DNA of 41,956 nt from Leptolinea sp. UBA4782 (GCA_002403095.1 DHHC01000025.1:1-41956), one strand, 5' to 3'. Shown: positions 34,444-41,912, counted from the stretch's first letter. Notes: a model not told the origin generated them from the letters alone. Numbers and translations: made by a program.

Positions 34444-35329
34444 GTTCACCCAGCTGCCGCAAATTGCTCTCCTGGGTTCATCCGGGTCCTGGCACTGCCA
34501 GAAACTGGCAGCCGCGTTTTCCCGTCACGGTATCGAAGTTGCCTTTGCAGACCCACTCAGCCTGAACGCAGCCTTGGGGAGCAAAGCTGTTGTTTCCAGC
34601 GCTAATGCAGGCTTATCAAACCTTGACCTGTTGCTGGTGCGGGAGGTGCCGGGCGGCAGCCTGGAACAAGTCATTTTCCGTATGGATGCCCTGCATCAGC
34701 TTGAAAACTCAGGGGTAAGGGTCATCAATTCTCCTTATGCCATCGAGAAGATGGTGGATAAGTATTACACCCTGTCTTTGCTCCAGCAGGCAGGCATCAA
34801 TGTGCCCGATACCCGGGTATGCGAGGATTTCAATACAGCCATGCAATTTTATGAAGAGCTGGGCGGCGATGTGGTTGTTAAACCCTTGTTCGGCAGCCGG
34901 GGCATTGGTATGGTGAGGGTAACCGAGTGTGAAACCGCCGGCAGGGTGTTCAAAGCCCTCCAGGTTGGGAACTACGTTTATTACCTGCAGCGCTTTATTC
35001 CTCATAGCAACCGGGATACCCGCGTTATGGTGGTAGGAACAGACTGCATTGCAGCCATGGACCGGGTTTCAGACACCTGGAAAACAAACATCCATAACGG
35101 CAGCACTCCCCATGCGCGTCAAATGGACCTGGAAATGCAGGCAATCTGCCTGCAGGCTGCCTCCACCCTTGGCGCTGCCTACTGCGGCATTGACCTGGTT
35201 CAGGATGCGGACTCTACCCTGTATGTACTTGAGGTAAACAGTATGCCTGCCTGGCAGGGTTTACAGCAGGTGACAACGGCCGATATTGCCCAGGTCATCG
35301 CTGACCATTGCCTTTCCAGGATCCAGTAG
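34436..35329 (+). CDS. RimK-type ATP-grasp ligase, MptN-like
   Basis: A 297-aa ATP-grasp protein of the RimK alpha-L-glutamate ligase family. It shows KMVDKYYTLSLLQQAGINVP, VVKPLFGSRGIGM (glycine-rich loop), FIPHSNRDTRVMVVG, and the metal-site end GIDLVQDADSTLYVLEVNSMPAWQG. MptN of this family adds glutamate to H4MPT to make tetrahydrosarcinapterin. Similar genes lie beside mch in methylotroph H4MPT clusters. It probably modifies or completes the C1 carrier. Start at 34436 within the mch stop; the upstream TTG has no support. Confidence 0.82.
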   Translation: MGRFTQLPQIALLGSSGSWHCQKLAAAFSRHGIEVAFADPLSLNAALGSKAVVSSANAGLSNLDLLLVREVPGGSLEQVIFRMDALHQLENSGVRVINSPYAIEKMVDKYYTLSLLQQAGINVPDTRVCEDFNTAMQFYEELGGDVVVKPLFGSRGIGMVRVTECETAGRVFKALQVGNYVYYLQRFIPHSNRDTRVMVVGTDCIAAMDRVSDTWKTNIHNGSTPHARQMDLEMQAICLQAASTLGAAYCGIDLVQDADSTLYVLEVNSMPAWQGLQQVTTADIAQVIADHCLSRIQ

Positions 35330-35353
35330 CCTCGCCGCTTGCGGAAGAATTCT

Positions 35354-36472
35354 ATGAGCGATCACGTTTTACTGGCAGGTATTTCCACCCGCGCGCTGGC
35401 ACAATCGGCAATCAAGGCGGGGTACAGAGTAACCAGCCTGGACTTCTTCGGGGACAGCGACCAGCCTTCTGATGCCAGGGTACTCAGCCTGGTGAGGGAT
35501 CTGCATTTGCCACCTACCCTGTTGAACCTGGCAGAAGCAGCCAGTACTCTTGCAGGCGGTGTCGATACGATTGTGGTTGAATCCGGCCTGGAAAATGAGC
35601 CAGCTTTCTTTGCATTACTGCCGCCGGAAAAAATGCTGGGAAATACCCTGGAATCAATCCGTGGCGTGCGTGATCCAGGCCAGTTGAAAGCAGCACTGAC
35701 AGGAACTGGCATGCAGTTTCCCAATACCTATACGCATGGGATGGCGCTGCCTAAATCCGGCAGGTATTTACGGAAAGACCTTACCCATAGCGGCGGCATG
35801 GGGGTAACCGAATGGGATCCTAACCGCCCACTTCTGGAAGGCGAGATTGTGCAGGAGTTTATCGAAGGTGAACTTTCATCTGCCTGCTTCATCGCAGATG
35901 GAAAGAAGGCGATCCTGCTGGGTATCAGCCGCCAGTTTGCCGGGGAAAAAGCGCTGGGCGCGCCGCCTTATGCCTGGTGCGGAAATGTTACAATTCCCGG
36001 GCCTGTGCCAGCGCAGGGGGAAATTGAAGAGGCGCTCCAGGCACTGGTCAGTGCCTTCGGGTTGGTTGGTTTAAACGGAATCGATTTCATCATACAGGAC
36101 GGCATCCCCTGGCTGATCGAGGTCAACCCCCGTCCGCCTGCTTCGTTCGAGCTCTACGAGAAAGCCTCAGGCATCAACGCCTTCCAGCTGCACAAAAACG
36201 CATGCCTGGGAAGCCTGCCAGACATCCTGCCGGCAACGTCAGGATTCACCTGTTATGGCAAGGGAATCCTTTACACGGAAAAAGATGTAAGGCTAGGTGA
36301 CACCAGCAGCTGGGGCAGGCAGGCTATCGCAGACATTCCCCATTCGAGAGAAGAGATCCCGACTGGAGCGCCAGTCTGCACCCTGCTGGCACAGGGGACT
36401 TCCCCGGAAGCATGCTGGCAGAGGATACTGGTGAAAACTGACTGGCTGAGAAGCACTTACCTCACCAGGTAG
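35354..36472 (+). CDS. ATP-grasp protein associated with H4MPT genes
   Basis: A 372-aa ATP-grasp ligase with a Rossmann-like N-terminal domain (VLLAGISTRALAQSAIKAGY), a central ATP-grasp domain (RKDLTHSGGMGV, VQEFIEGELSSACFIADG) and the catalytic end NGIDFIIQDGIPWLIEVNPRPPAS written here in shortened form, IPWLIEVNPRPPAS. ATP-grasp genes of this type accompany mch and fhc in bacteria that have H4MPT. A role in assembling the H4MPT or methanofuran-like cofactor is likely but unproven. Start ATG at 35354 with GGAAG 7 nt upstream. It is the last gene of the C1 cluster. Confidence 0.75.
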   Translation: MSDHVLLAGISTRALAQSAIKAGYRVTSLDFFGDSDQPSDARVLSLVRDLHLPPTLLNLAEAASTLAGGVDTIVVESGLENEPAFFALLPPEKMLGNTLESIRGVRDPGQLKAALTGTGMQFPNTYTHGMALPKSGRYLRKDLTHSGGMGVTEWDPNRPLLEGEIVQEFIEGELSSACFIADGKKAILLGISRQFAGEKALGAPPYAWCGNVTIPGPVPAQGEIEEALQALVSAFGLVGLNGIDFIIQDGIPWLIEVNPRPPASFELYEKASGINAFQLHKNACLGSLPDILPATSGFTCYGKGILYTEKDVRLGDTSSWGRQAIADIPHSREEIPTGAPVCTLLAQGTSPEACWQRILVKTDWLRSTYLTR

Positions 36473-36529
36473 CATTTTCCTGTTTGAAGTTCCCCATCCC
36501 CTGCCCCAGGCAAAGTAAAAAATCCCTCC

Positions 36530-36558
36530 TTGAATTAGAACATATTTTCTAGTATAAT
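36530..36558 (+). promoter_or_regulatory. Sigma70 promoter with LexA/SOS-type box in the spacer
   Basis: TTGAAT (36530-36535) and TATAAT (36553-36558) are 17 nt apart, a near-consensus promoter. The spacer holds TAGAACATATTTTCTA (36536-36551), whose core GAACATATTTTC differs at one base from the GAACATATGTTC core of the Bacillus-type LexA box. LexA bound here would block RNA polymerase. Downstream lie the RecA-like and PolB-like genes, which fits a damage-inducible operon. Confidence 0.7.
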
Positions 36559-36584
36559 AGGCATATACCAGACAGGATATGCCA

Positions 36585-37136
36585 ATGATCAATTCATACC
36601 AGATCGTACCTGAAGCGGGCAAAATCTCGCTCCTGGTTGCCCCTTCCATCACCCGGCCTCTGCTGCTTGAGGCAACGGCTCAGCTCGCACTCAAAGACAG
36701 CGTCACCATCCTGGACGGCGGCAACAGTTTTGACGGCTACGGCCTGGCGCGCCTGCTGCGCAGCAAGACCCCCGACCTGCAGGCTGCATTGCACAATGTG
36801 CTGCTCAGCCGTATCTTTTCCTGCTACCAGATGAAGACCATGCTCGAAGCCTATGATGATACCAGCCGGCCGCTCATTGTGCTGGACATGCTCTCGACCT
36901 TCCTGGATGAGAACGTCAGGCTGGAGACGCGCAAATACCTGTTCTCGGTCTGCCACACCCACCTGCAGCGCATCAGCCGGGCAGCACCGGTGCTGGTGTG
37001 GGTGCGCAAGCGCAGCAGCCCGCTTGCAGATGACAGCATTTTCGTCGAAAAGCTCATGCAGGACGCCGAGAAGCTGTGGCAGCTGGAAAGCCCATCTTCC
37101 CCTGCCGTTCAGCCTGCCCTATTTGGGGATGCGTGA
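36585..37136 (+). CDS. RecA-like protein without P-loop, with C-terminal beta-clamp motif
   Basis: A 183-aa protein I place tentatively in the RecA/RadA superfamily. Strand-like VTILDGGNSFD (40-50), NVLLSRIFSCYQM (71-83) and Walker-B-like PLIVLDML (96-103) follow the RadA order (YIDTE...F, ARAFN..HQ, LLIVDS). The position of Walker A (residues 12-38) has no GxxxxGK[ST]. The C terminus reads QPALFGDA, and QPALF (176-180) fits the Qxx[L/M]F sliding-clamp binding consensus. Start at 36585 has AGGA 7 nt upstream. The ATG at 36579 is too close. It is first in an operon with a PolB-like gene and comparable in role to ImuA. Fold assignment is inferred by eye. Confidence 0.6.
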   Translation: MINSYQIVPEAGKISLLVAPSITRPLLLEATAQLALKDSVTILDGGNSFDGYGLARLLRSKTPDLQAALHNVLLSRIFSCYQMKTMLEAYDDTSRPLIVLDMLSTFLDENVRLETRKYLFSVCHTHLQRISRAAPVLVWVRKRSSPLADDSIFVEKLMQDAEKLWQLESPSSPAVQPALFGDA

Positions 37137-37164
37137 GAATATCCGGTTGAGTACAGGAGATTGA

Positions 37165-37428
37165 ATGGGACGAACACTAGCTTCCACCACCCAGGTTCTG
37201 CTGCATGAAGAAGGCGCCCTGAGCCGTTTCCGCCGCGCCCTGCGCAAAAGCGACCAGCAGGCTCTAGACGATCTTTTCAATGCCGCACAGCAGCACCTGG
37301 CAGCCTCAGCTTACGCCGCCCACACCCTGCCCTTTGAGACCTTCCTGCTTTCCATGCTGCTTGAGGAACACAAAGAGGTCATGCGGCTGCGCCAGGCGGT
37401 GAAAGAATTACAGGAGATGCATGCCTGA
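37165..37428 (+). CDS. Small helical protein of the PolB cassette, unknown function
   Basis: An 87-aa protein I do not recognise. It is almost wholly helix-compatible, with a basic patch (RFRRALRK near residue 22) and a heptad-like C terminus (EEHKEVMRLRQAVKELQEMHA). It starts 28 nt after the RecA-like gene with AGGAG 5 nt before the ATG, and overlaps the PolB gene by 8 nt (ATGCCTGA). Tight coupling to the polymerase suggests a bound subunit or adaptor. Confidence 0.7.
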   Translation: MGRTLASTTQVLLHEEGALSRFRRALRKSDQQALDDLFNAAQQHLAASAYAAHTLPFETFLLSMLLEEHKEVMRLRQAVKELQEMHA

Positions 37429-39727
37429 ATGCAAAGGCTGGCTGCTGGACCTGTTTGAAGATCCTGAAGATGACGTTGTTCTGTACATCATCGCCAGGGA
37501 TGGCCGCAGGCTGCGCCTGCACACCTGCTTTCCGGTCACCTTTTATGCCCGCGGCAGCAACACCGAACTGCGCACCCTGTGGCGTTTTCTCTCCTCCCAA
37601 TCTCCCAAACCGGTTCTCAAGCGCACCCGGCGCTTCGACGCCTTCACCCGCCAGGATGAGACCGTCCTGGAGGTCCAGGTGCAAAGAGCATACCTCCAGC
37701 GCCCGCTTTTCGAAAGGGTAGCAAAATCCTTTCCACACCTGACCTTTGATGATGCCGATATACAGCTTTCGCTGCGATTTGCCGCCGCAACGGGTGTTTT
37801 CCCGCTGGCACACTGTACGGTCTCTTTTGATGAGGGTTACACGCTGAAAAGCATCTGCCCGCTGGAAAAAGCCTGGGCGCTGACCCCCTCCCGAATACCG
37901 TTTAGGGTGATGACCATAGCACCGAACTGCGACCCGCACCGCACCCTGCCCGAGCGGCTTGAGATCGACTGCGGCAGGTCGCACTACCAGCTCTCCCTCT
38001 TCCCCGAGCGCGGGCTGCTGGTTAACCTGAAGGCGTTGCTGGAACGGTTCGACCCGGATATCCTGCTGACCAGCTGGGGCGACACCTGGCTGCTGCCATA
38101 CCTGCTGGAAACATCGGAGAAGCACTCCTTGCCGCTGCCGCTCAACCGTGAAAGCCGCAAGGAGGTGCGCTGGCAGAAAGAACGCAGCTACTTCTCTTAC
38201 GGGCGCGTTGTTTACCGCGGGCAGCAGGTGCAATTGTACGGGCGCTGCCATATTGACCGGCGCAATGCGGTATTGTGGGATGATTACGGGATGGAAGGCA
38301 CCCTGGAAGCCTGTCGGGTCACCGCACTTCCCCTGCAGGTGTCTGCACGCAGCTCACCGGGCACCGGCATTTCCTCCATCGAAATCCTGACCGCCCTGCG
38401 GGAAGGTATCCTGGTACCCTGGCAGAAACAGCAGGCGGAAATGGTCAAGCCTGCCAGCGAACTCTTCCTGGCAGACCCGGGCGGCATGGTGTACCAGCCT
38501 GTGGTAGGCGTACACAGAAATGTTGCCCAGATCGATTTTGTCTCGCTTTACCCGAGTATCATGGTTAATTTCAACATCTCGCCCGAGACCATCATCAACG
38601 ACCCCGCCGCTGAAAACCTGGTCCCCACCCTTGGCATAGGCATCGACAACAGCATCACCGGCATTGTACCCAAATCGCTCAAGCCGCTGTTGATGAAGCG
38701 CATCACCCTGAAGAAAGAAACCGCCCGTCTGGAAGCCTGGGACCCCCGCCGCCAGGACTTTGCCCGACGCGCTTCCGCGCTCAAATGGCTGCTGGTCACC
38801 TGCTTTGGGTACCTGGGGTACAAGAATGCCCGCTTCGGGCGCATTGAAGCCCACCAGGCGGTAACCGCCTATGCGCGCGAGCTGCTGCTGCGCGCCAAGG
38901 AAACGGCAGAAGCAGCGGGGTATGAGATACTCCACATGTACGTGGACGCGCTCTGGATCCGCAAAGAGGGCGGGATCGATAAAGGTGAACTGGATACACT
39001 GCTCGAAGAGATACAGCTTAACACCGGGGTGCCGATCGCCCTGGACGGCATCTACCGCTGGCTGGTTTTCCTGCCCTCCCGCCAAAACGAGAACCGCTCC
39101 GTCCCCAACCGCTATTTTGGCGCATTCGAGGACGGTTCGCTCAAAATACGCGGCATTGCCGCCCGGCGTGGGGATACGCCCAGCTACATCGCCGGCGTGC
39201 AGGACTGTATCCTGAAAATGCTGGCAGACTGGCCGGATCCAGCCGCTGCCATTCCCGACATTATCCAGTACCTTCAGCAGAGTATCCGGCTGTTGAAGGC
39301 AGGGAGGGTCCCGGTCCACGAACTGCTGGTCAGCCAGCGCCTCGGCCGAAAGCTGGACGCCTACACCACCCTGCCGGCTGCCGCCCGCGCAGCCCTGCAG
39401 CTGGAAGGTATCGGCAAGCATTTGCGTCCCGGGCAGCGGGTTCGGTTCGTTTACACCCGCCTGAAAGACGGGGTGTATGCCTGGGACCTGGGCAAGGCGC
39501 CAGACCCTGCTATTATCGATGTTGATCAGTACATTAAACTGCTTATCCGGGCCAATTCGGAAATCCTGCAGCCCTGGGTGGGCAGTGAAAAAGACCTGGC
39601 TGCCAGGTTATTTGCCAGCGGAGGGCAACTGGCGCTGCCCAGGCAGCCCAGGGCGCATCCAGCCTTGCATGCCAGCCAGCCGCCTGCCAATCCCTGCGTG
39701 GCGCTGGCAATCATCCGAACGATGTGA
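37421..39727 (+). CDS. B-family DNA polymerase homologue with altered catalytic motifs
   Basis: A 768-aa PolB-family protein. Motif A is intact (DFVSLYPS, D372). Motif B keeps the lysine (K455 in ALKWLLVTCFGY) but lacks the usual NSxYG. Motif C reads Y507-V-D509-A-L-W where YxDTDS is expected, so the second, metal-binding Asp is missing. A downstream RYFG...GIAARRGDTPSY block matches the thumb region. In the exonuclease domain the Exo I D-x-E is replaced (TIAPN near 165-169), while Exo II (SWGD) and Exo III (CHIDRR) keep an Asp. It therefore looks weakened or inactive as polymerase and proofreader, and may be structural or use other residues. It is the third gene of the cassette. Confidence 0.85.
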   Translation: MPECKGWLLDLFEDPEDDVVLYIIARDGRRLRLHTCFPVTFYARGSNTELRTLWRFLSSQSPKPVLKRTRRFDAFTRQDETVLEVQVQRAYLQRPLFERVAKSFPHLTFDDADIQLSLRFAAATGVFPLAHCTVSFDEGYTLKSICPLEKAWALTPSRIPFRVMTIAPNCDPHRTLPERLEIDCGRSHYQLSLFPERGLLVNLKALLERFDPDILLTSWGDTWLLPYLLETSEKHSLPLPLNRESRKEVRWQKERSYFSYGRVVYRGQQVQLYGRCHIDRRNAVLWDDYGMEGTLEACRVTALPLQVSARSSPGTGISSIEILTALREGILVPWQKQQAEMVKPASELFLADPGGMVYQPVVGVHRNVAQIDFVSLYPSIMVNFNISPETIINDPAAENLVPTLGIGIDNSITGIVPKSLKPLLMKRITLKKETARLEAWDPRRQDFARRASALKWLLVTCFGYLGYKNARFGRIEAHQAVTAYARELLLRAKETAEAAGYEILHMYVDALWIRKEGGIDKGELDTLLEEIQLNTGVPIALDGIYRWLVFLPSRQNENRSVPNRYFGAFEDGSLKIRGIAARRGDTPSYIAGVQDCILKMLADWPDPAAAIPDIIQYLQQSIRLLKAGRVPVHELLVSQRLGRKLDAYTTLPAAARAALQLEGIGKHLRPGQRVRFVYTRLKDGVYAWDLGKAPDPAIIDVDQYIKLLIRANSEILQPWVGSEKDLAARLFASGGQLALPRQPRAHPALHASQPPANPCVALAIIRTM

Positions 39728-39770
39728 GTTCTGGGATCGAGGGTATACTTAACTTAAAGGGTGACTTTCA

Positions 39771-40034
39771 ATGAGTGCTTTATCGGATTTCTCGGACGAA
39801 GATAAAGCCAAACTTTTAGACCTGACAGACAGGGGGGCAATCAAACTTTACAATATGCCATACCAGGTGTTAATTGAAAAGATGAATGACTCTGACCAGC
39901 CAATCCAGAGAAATATGCTTTTTATGAGTCTGGTGTTAGCCGGTTATGTGGATTTTGCAGCATCCAATACCCCCGAGGATGATTCCAACGCTACCGCTGG
40001 TCAGGATCCTGATTTTCCGGCATCCGAAGGATAG
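39771..40034 (+). CDS. Small acidic hypothetical protein
   Basis: An 87-aa protein with no family I recognise. Residues 1-65 look helical (FSDEDKAKLLDLTDRGAIKL, MLFMSLVLAGYVDF). The tail is acidic and disordered-looking. AAAGGG lies about 10 nt before the ATG, and TATACT (39744-39749) is a weak -10 candidate. The 43-nt gap after the PolB gene leaves open whether it belongs to that operon. No membrane anchor is clear. Confidence 0.6.
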   Translation: MSALSDFSDEDKAKLLDLTDRGAIKLYNMPYQVLIEKMNDSDQPIQRNMLFMSLVLAGYVDFAASNTPEDDSNATAGQDPDFPASEG

Positions 40035-40057
40035 ATTCTGTTATTCAGTTCATTAAG

Positions 40058-40100
40058 TGTTTACCAGGGAGATAAGCACATAATTAGCTTCCGGTAAACA
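40058..40100. repeat. Spaced perfect inverted repeat
   Basis: TGTTTACC (40058-40065) and GGTAAACA (40093-40100) are exact inverted copies 27 nt apart, 23 nt after the stop of the small acidic protein. It lies in the 217-nt convergent gap. It may be a long-loop hairpin or a paired protein site. No gene is seen in this gap. Confidence 0.4.
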
Positions 40101-40135
40101 GCCTGCATCCAGGAACCAGGCGTAACTATTCTAAA

Positions 40136-40161
40136 GCAATGGATATCATTCCATCCATTGC
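40136..40161. terminator. Hairpin in the convergent intergenic region, candidate terminator
   Basis: GCAATGGAT and ATCCATTGC form a perfect 9-bp stem with an 8-nt loop. Read on the minus strand it is followed by TTTAGAATAGTT, a poor U-tract, so it could end the SMP-30 transcript. On the plus strand no T-run follows. Confidence 0.45.
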
Positions 40162-40251
40162 ACCAACTTGCTGCATTAAAGCCAGTGTACTGAAGTTAGA
40201 AGCTGATTCGAACTTCGAAAACGGGCAATAACAAGAAGCAATGAGCAAGAG

Positions 40252-40359
40252 CTACTGCTCTTTCTTCTCCTGTTTTTGTTTCCGTTTCTCCTTAATGGTC
40301 AGCTTCGGTTTTTTCTTTTGCTCTTTTTTGCCTTTATCGTTCTTTCCAGAGCCGCTCAT
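40252..40359 (-). CDS. 35-aa lysine-rich protein
   Basis: A short reading frame starting MSGSGKNDKGKK and ending KQKQEKKEQ. About 43% of its residues are lysine, with no hydrophobic core, so it is likely disordered or binds nucleic acid or ribosomes. AAAGGG lies 7 nt before the ATG and the gene begins 14 nt after the SMP-30-family stop, so it looks co-transcribed and translated. The function is unknown. Confidence 0.6.
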   Translation of the reverse strand: MSGSGKNDKGKKEQKKKPKLTIKEKRKQKQEKKEQ

Positions 40360-40373
40360 AAAATTACCCTTTC

Positions 40374-41321
40374 TTAATTCGTTTTCCTGAATATGTCATC
40401 CCTGAAAAAATATTCGGGAATGCCAGCAATTGTGCTGTGTGCACAGAAAATCCCTCCGGCGCCTGCTGCAAAATCCGGGTCGCCTTCCGCCAGCCAGAAC
40501 TTTGAAGTAGCAACATAAAAGTCTTTCATATCTTTCCCGCCGAAACCCCCGCAGCAGATATGCTTCACCGGGAAAGGAATGCTGCCAACCTGTGAGTAAT
40601 CATCCAAACTCCAGACCGTGATATGCTGCTGGCTGCCCCACTGACAGACATAAATATTATTCTCGACATCCACCGAAACGCCGTCCGGCATCTCTTCAAA
40701 TTCGATCACAGTCTCCGGGCTGCCGCTCGCTCCCTTTTCCAGGGTGTAATTAAAGCGCAGCAGTTTCTTATAATATGTTTCTACCGCATACAGGTTCTTG
40801 CATTTTTTATCGAGAAATATGGTGTTGTACTGGGCTACATCCTCTGCCAGTGTGACGATCCTGCCATCGGGTTCGATCATGTAAAACTTGCCCGCCATCG
40901 TCTTCGGGTCAAAGCCGGGTTCAGTATAGTGTTTTGATACGCTGCTGGTGAAGATGCGTCCAACCGGGTCGCAGCGGGTATCGTTATAGCCGAATTCCCC
41001 GGTATTGGACTGCGGCTGGGCAATCAGCTCCATTTCCCCGGTTACAAAATCGAGCAGCATCATGCCATCATCCACCGCGACCATCACCTTATCCAGGCTT
41101 GTGCATGGAACAGCAGCTCCCAGGGAGGCGTTGATTGCCCTGCTCTCATCCTTGCCTGTAGCCGGGTCGTAGCGGTGTACAATACTCCCAACCGTATCTA
41201 TCCAGTAAAGTTTGTGGATGCGTGCATCCCAGACTGGCATTTCCGCCAGTACAACCCGGGAGTCAATTACAAGTTTAAAATCCAGGTTTAAATCTTTTTG
41301 ATGGTTCATGTCACTGTCCAT
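40374..41321 (-). CDS. SMP-30/gluconolactonase-family beta-propeller protein
   Basis: A 315-aa six-bladed propeller of the SMP-30/gluconolactonase/LRE family, which hydrolyses sugar lactones. Metal-site residues follow the family pattern: E27 in LAEMPVWD, Asn/Asp in GYNDTRCDPVGRIF, Asn in AQYNTIF and Asp in MPDGVSVDVENNIYV. No signal peptide is seen, so it is cytoplasmic. Start could be 41321 or the ATG four codons later. Neither has a strong binding site. It may work with the sugar genes upstream, but it lies on the other strand and beyond the PolB cassette. Confidence 0.85.
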   Translation of the reverse strand: MDSDMNHQKDLNLDFKLVIDSRVVLAEMPVWDARIHKLYWIDTVGSIVHRYDPATGKDESRAINASLGAAVPCTSLDKVMVAVDDGMMLLDFVTGEMELIAQPQSNTGEFGYNDTRCDPVGRIFTSSVSKHYTEPGFDPKTMAGKFYMIEPDGRIVTLAEDVAQYNTIFLDKKCKNLYAVETYYKKLLRFNYTLEKGASGSPETVIEFEEMPDGVSVDVENNIYVCQWGSQQHITVWSLDDYSQVGSIPFPVKHICCGGFGGKDMKDFYVATSKFWLAEGDPDFAAGAGGIFCAHSTIAGIPEYFFRDDIFRKTN

Positions 41322-41369
41322 ATTGAGGGATTCAATTGCATAGGTATTATAGCGAATTTTTGGAATGCT

Positions 41370-41576
41370 AATCAGCGAATCAACCTGTCGCCCGCACCAT
41401 TACCTGCTTTATTGGTCGGCAGGGTGCGTGCAGACCCCCTCTTTCACCTCAAGTTCGTGGTCTGTTCGCACAATACCATCCGCGGCGCAGCCGGCGGCTC
41501 GATCTACAATGCTGAGTTGCTGGTAAAGGAGGGGCTGATGTTACGAACCACCCGGCAGGACACCGGGTGGAAGTAG
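41370..41576 (+). pseudogene. asd: 3' fragment of an aspartate-semialdehyde dehydrogenase gene
   Basis: The frame beginning at 41370 reads LVGRVRADPLFHLKFVVCSH and then NTIRGAAGGSIYNAELLVKE. This matches the C-terminal end of archaeal-type aspartate-semialdehyde dehydrogenase (VGRxRxDPxFDxKFxxLSHNTxRGAAGGxxLNAELL). Only about 60 of about 350 residues are present. The sequence upstream is unrelated, and no start or binding site serves it. It is a truncated relic left by rearrangement, not a working gene. Confidence 0.75.
41548..41570. repeat. GC-rich perfect hairpin at the end of the asd fragment
   Basis: CCACCCGG and CCGGGTGG make an 8-bp stem with a 7-nt loop near the end of the asd relic frame. 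No T-run follows. It may be the leftover terminator of the former gene or a REP-like element. Confidence 0.45.
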
Positions 41577-41617
41577 CCATTAAAATTCGGCAGAATATTG
41601 TTGCCTGCCGCCCCACT

Positions 41618-41728
41618 TCAGACCGTCTGGAACTCCTTCACCAGGCGTTTCTCTTCCCCCTCCACGTGGTAGGCGCTGACGGTCACGTACTTCTCGATGC
41701 CGGAACCCACCAGCTTGCGCCGCAGCAT
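41618..41728 (-). other. Short coding-like remnant, minus strand
   Basis: A 36-aa frame (MLRRKLVGSGIEKYVTVSAY then HVEGEEKRLVKEFQTV) has codon use like a real GC-rich gene but no ribosome binding site. The sequence on both sides is AT-richer and unlike it. I read it as another gene fragment in the debris zone. The source family is not recognised. Confidence 0.35.
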
Positions 41729-41768
41729 GGCGCATCACCCAGATATTAGTTTATTAGGGGAGTGTGGA

Positions 41769-41912
41769 TCAAACAATGCCTGTCTCCAGTTGTGTATCCA
41801 ATGAAGCTATATTTTGTTGTAGCTTTGTAGCTTTCTGGGCTAAGTAGATGTGAGAGTGATTAACGACTTTTCCGGGTACAGGTGATCTCCCTGAGGGAAT
41901 GATATTATTCAT
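41769..41912 (-). other. Possible 47-aa small frame, minus strand
   Basis: An open frame MNNIIPSGRSPVPGKVVN...LETGIV has a plausible amphipathic C-terminal half (AQKATKLQQNIASLDTQLE) but no ribosome binding site before its ATG. It may be a small gene or chance. The rest of 41322-41956 shows no further gene. Confidence 0.25.

Noticed and set aside
38354..39421. 355-aa frame antisense to the PolB-like gene (and a 290-aa one at 37379-38251)
   Set aside because: No recognisable domains or ribosome binding sites. They arise from the GC-rich third positions of the polymerase gene.
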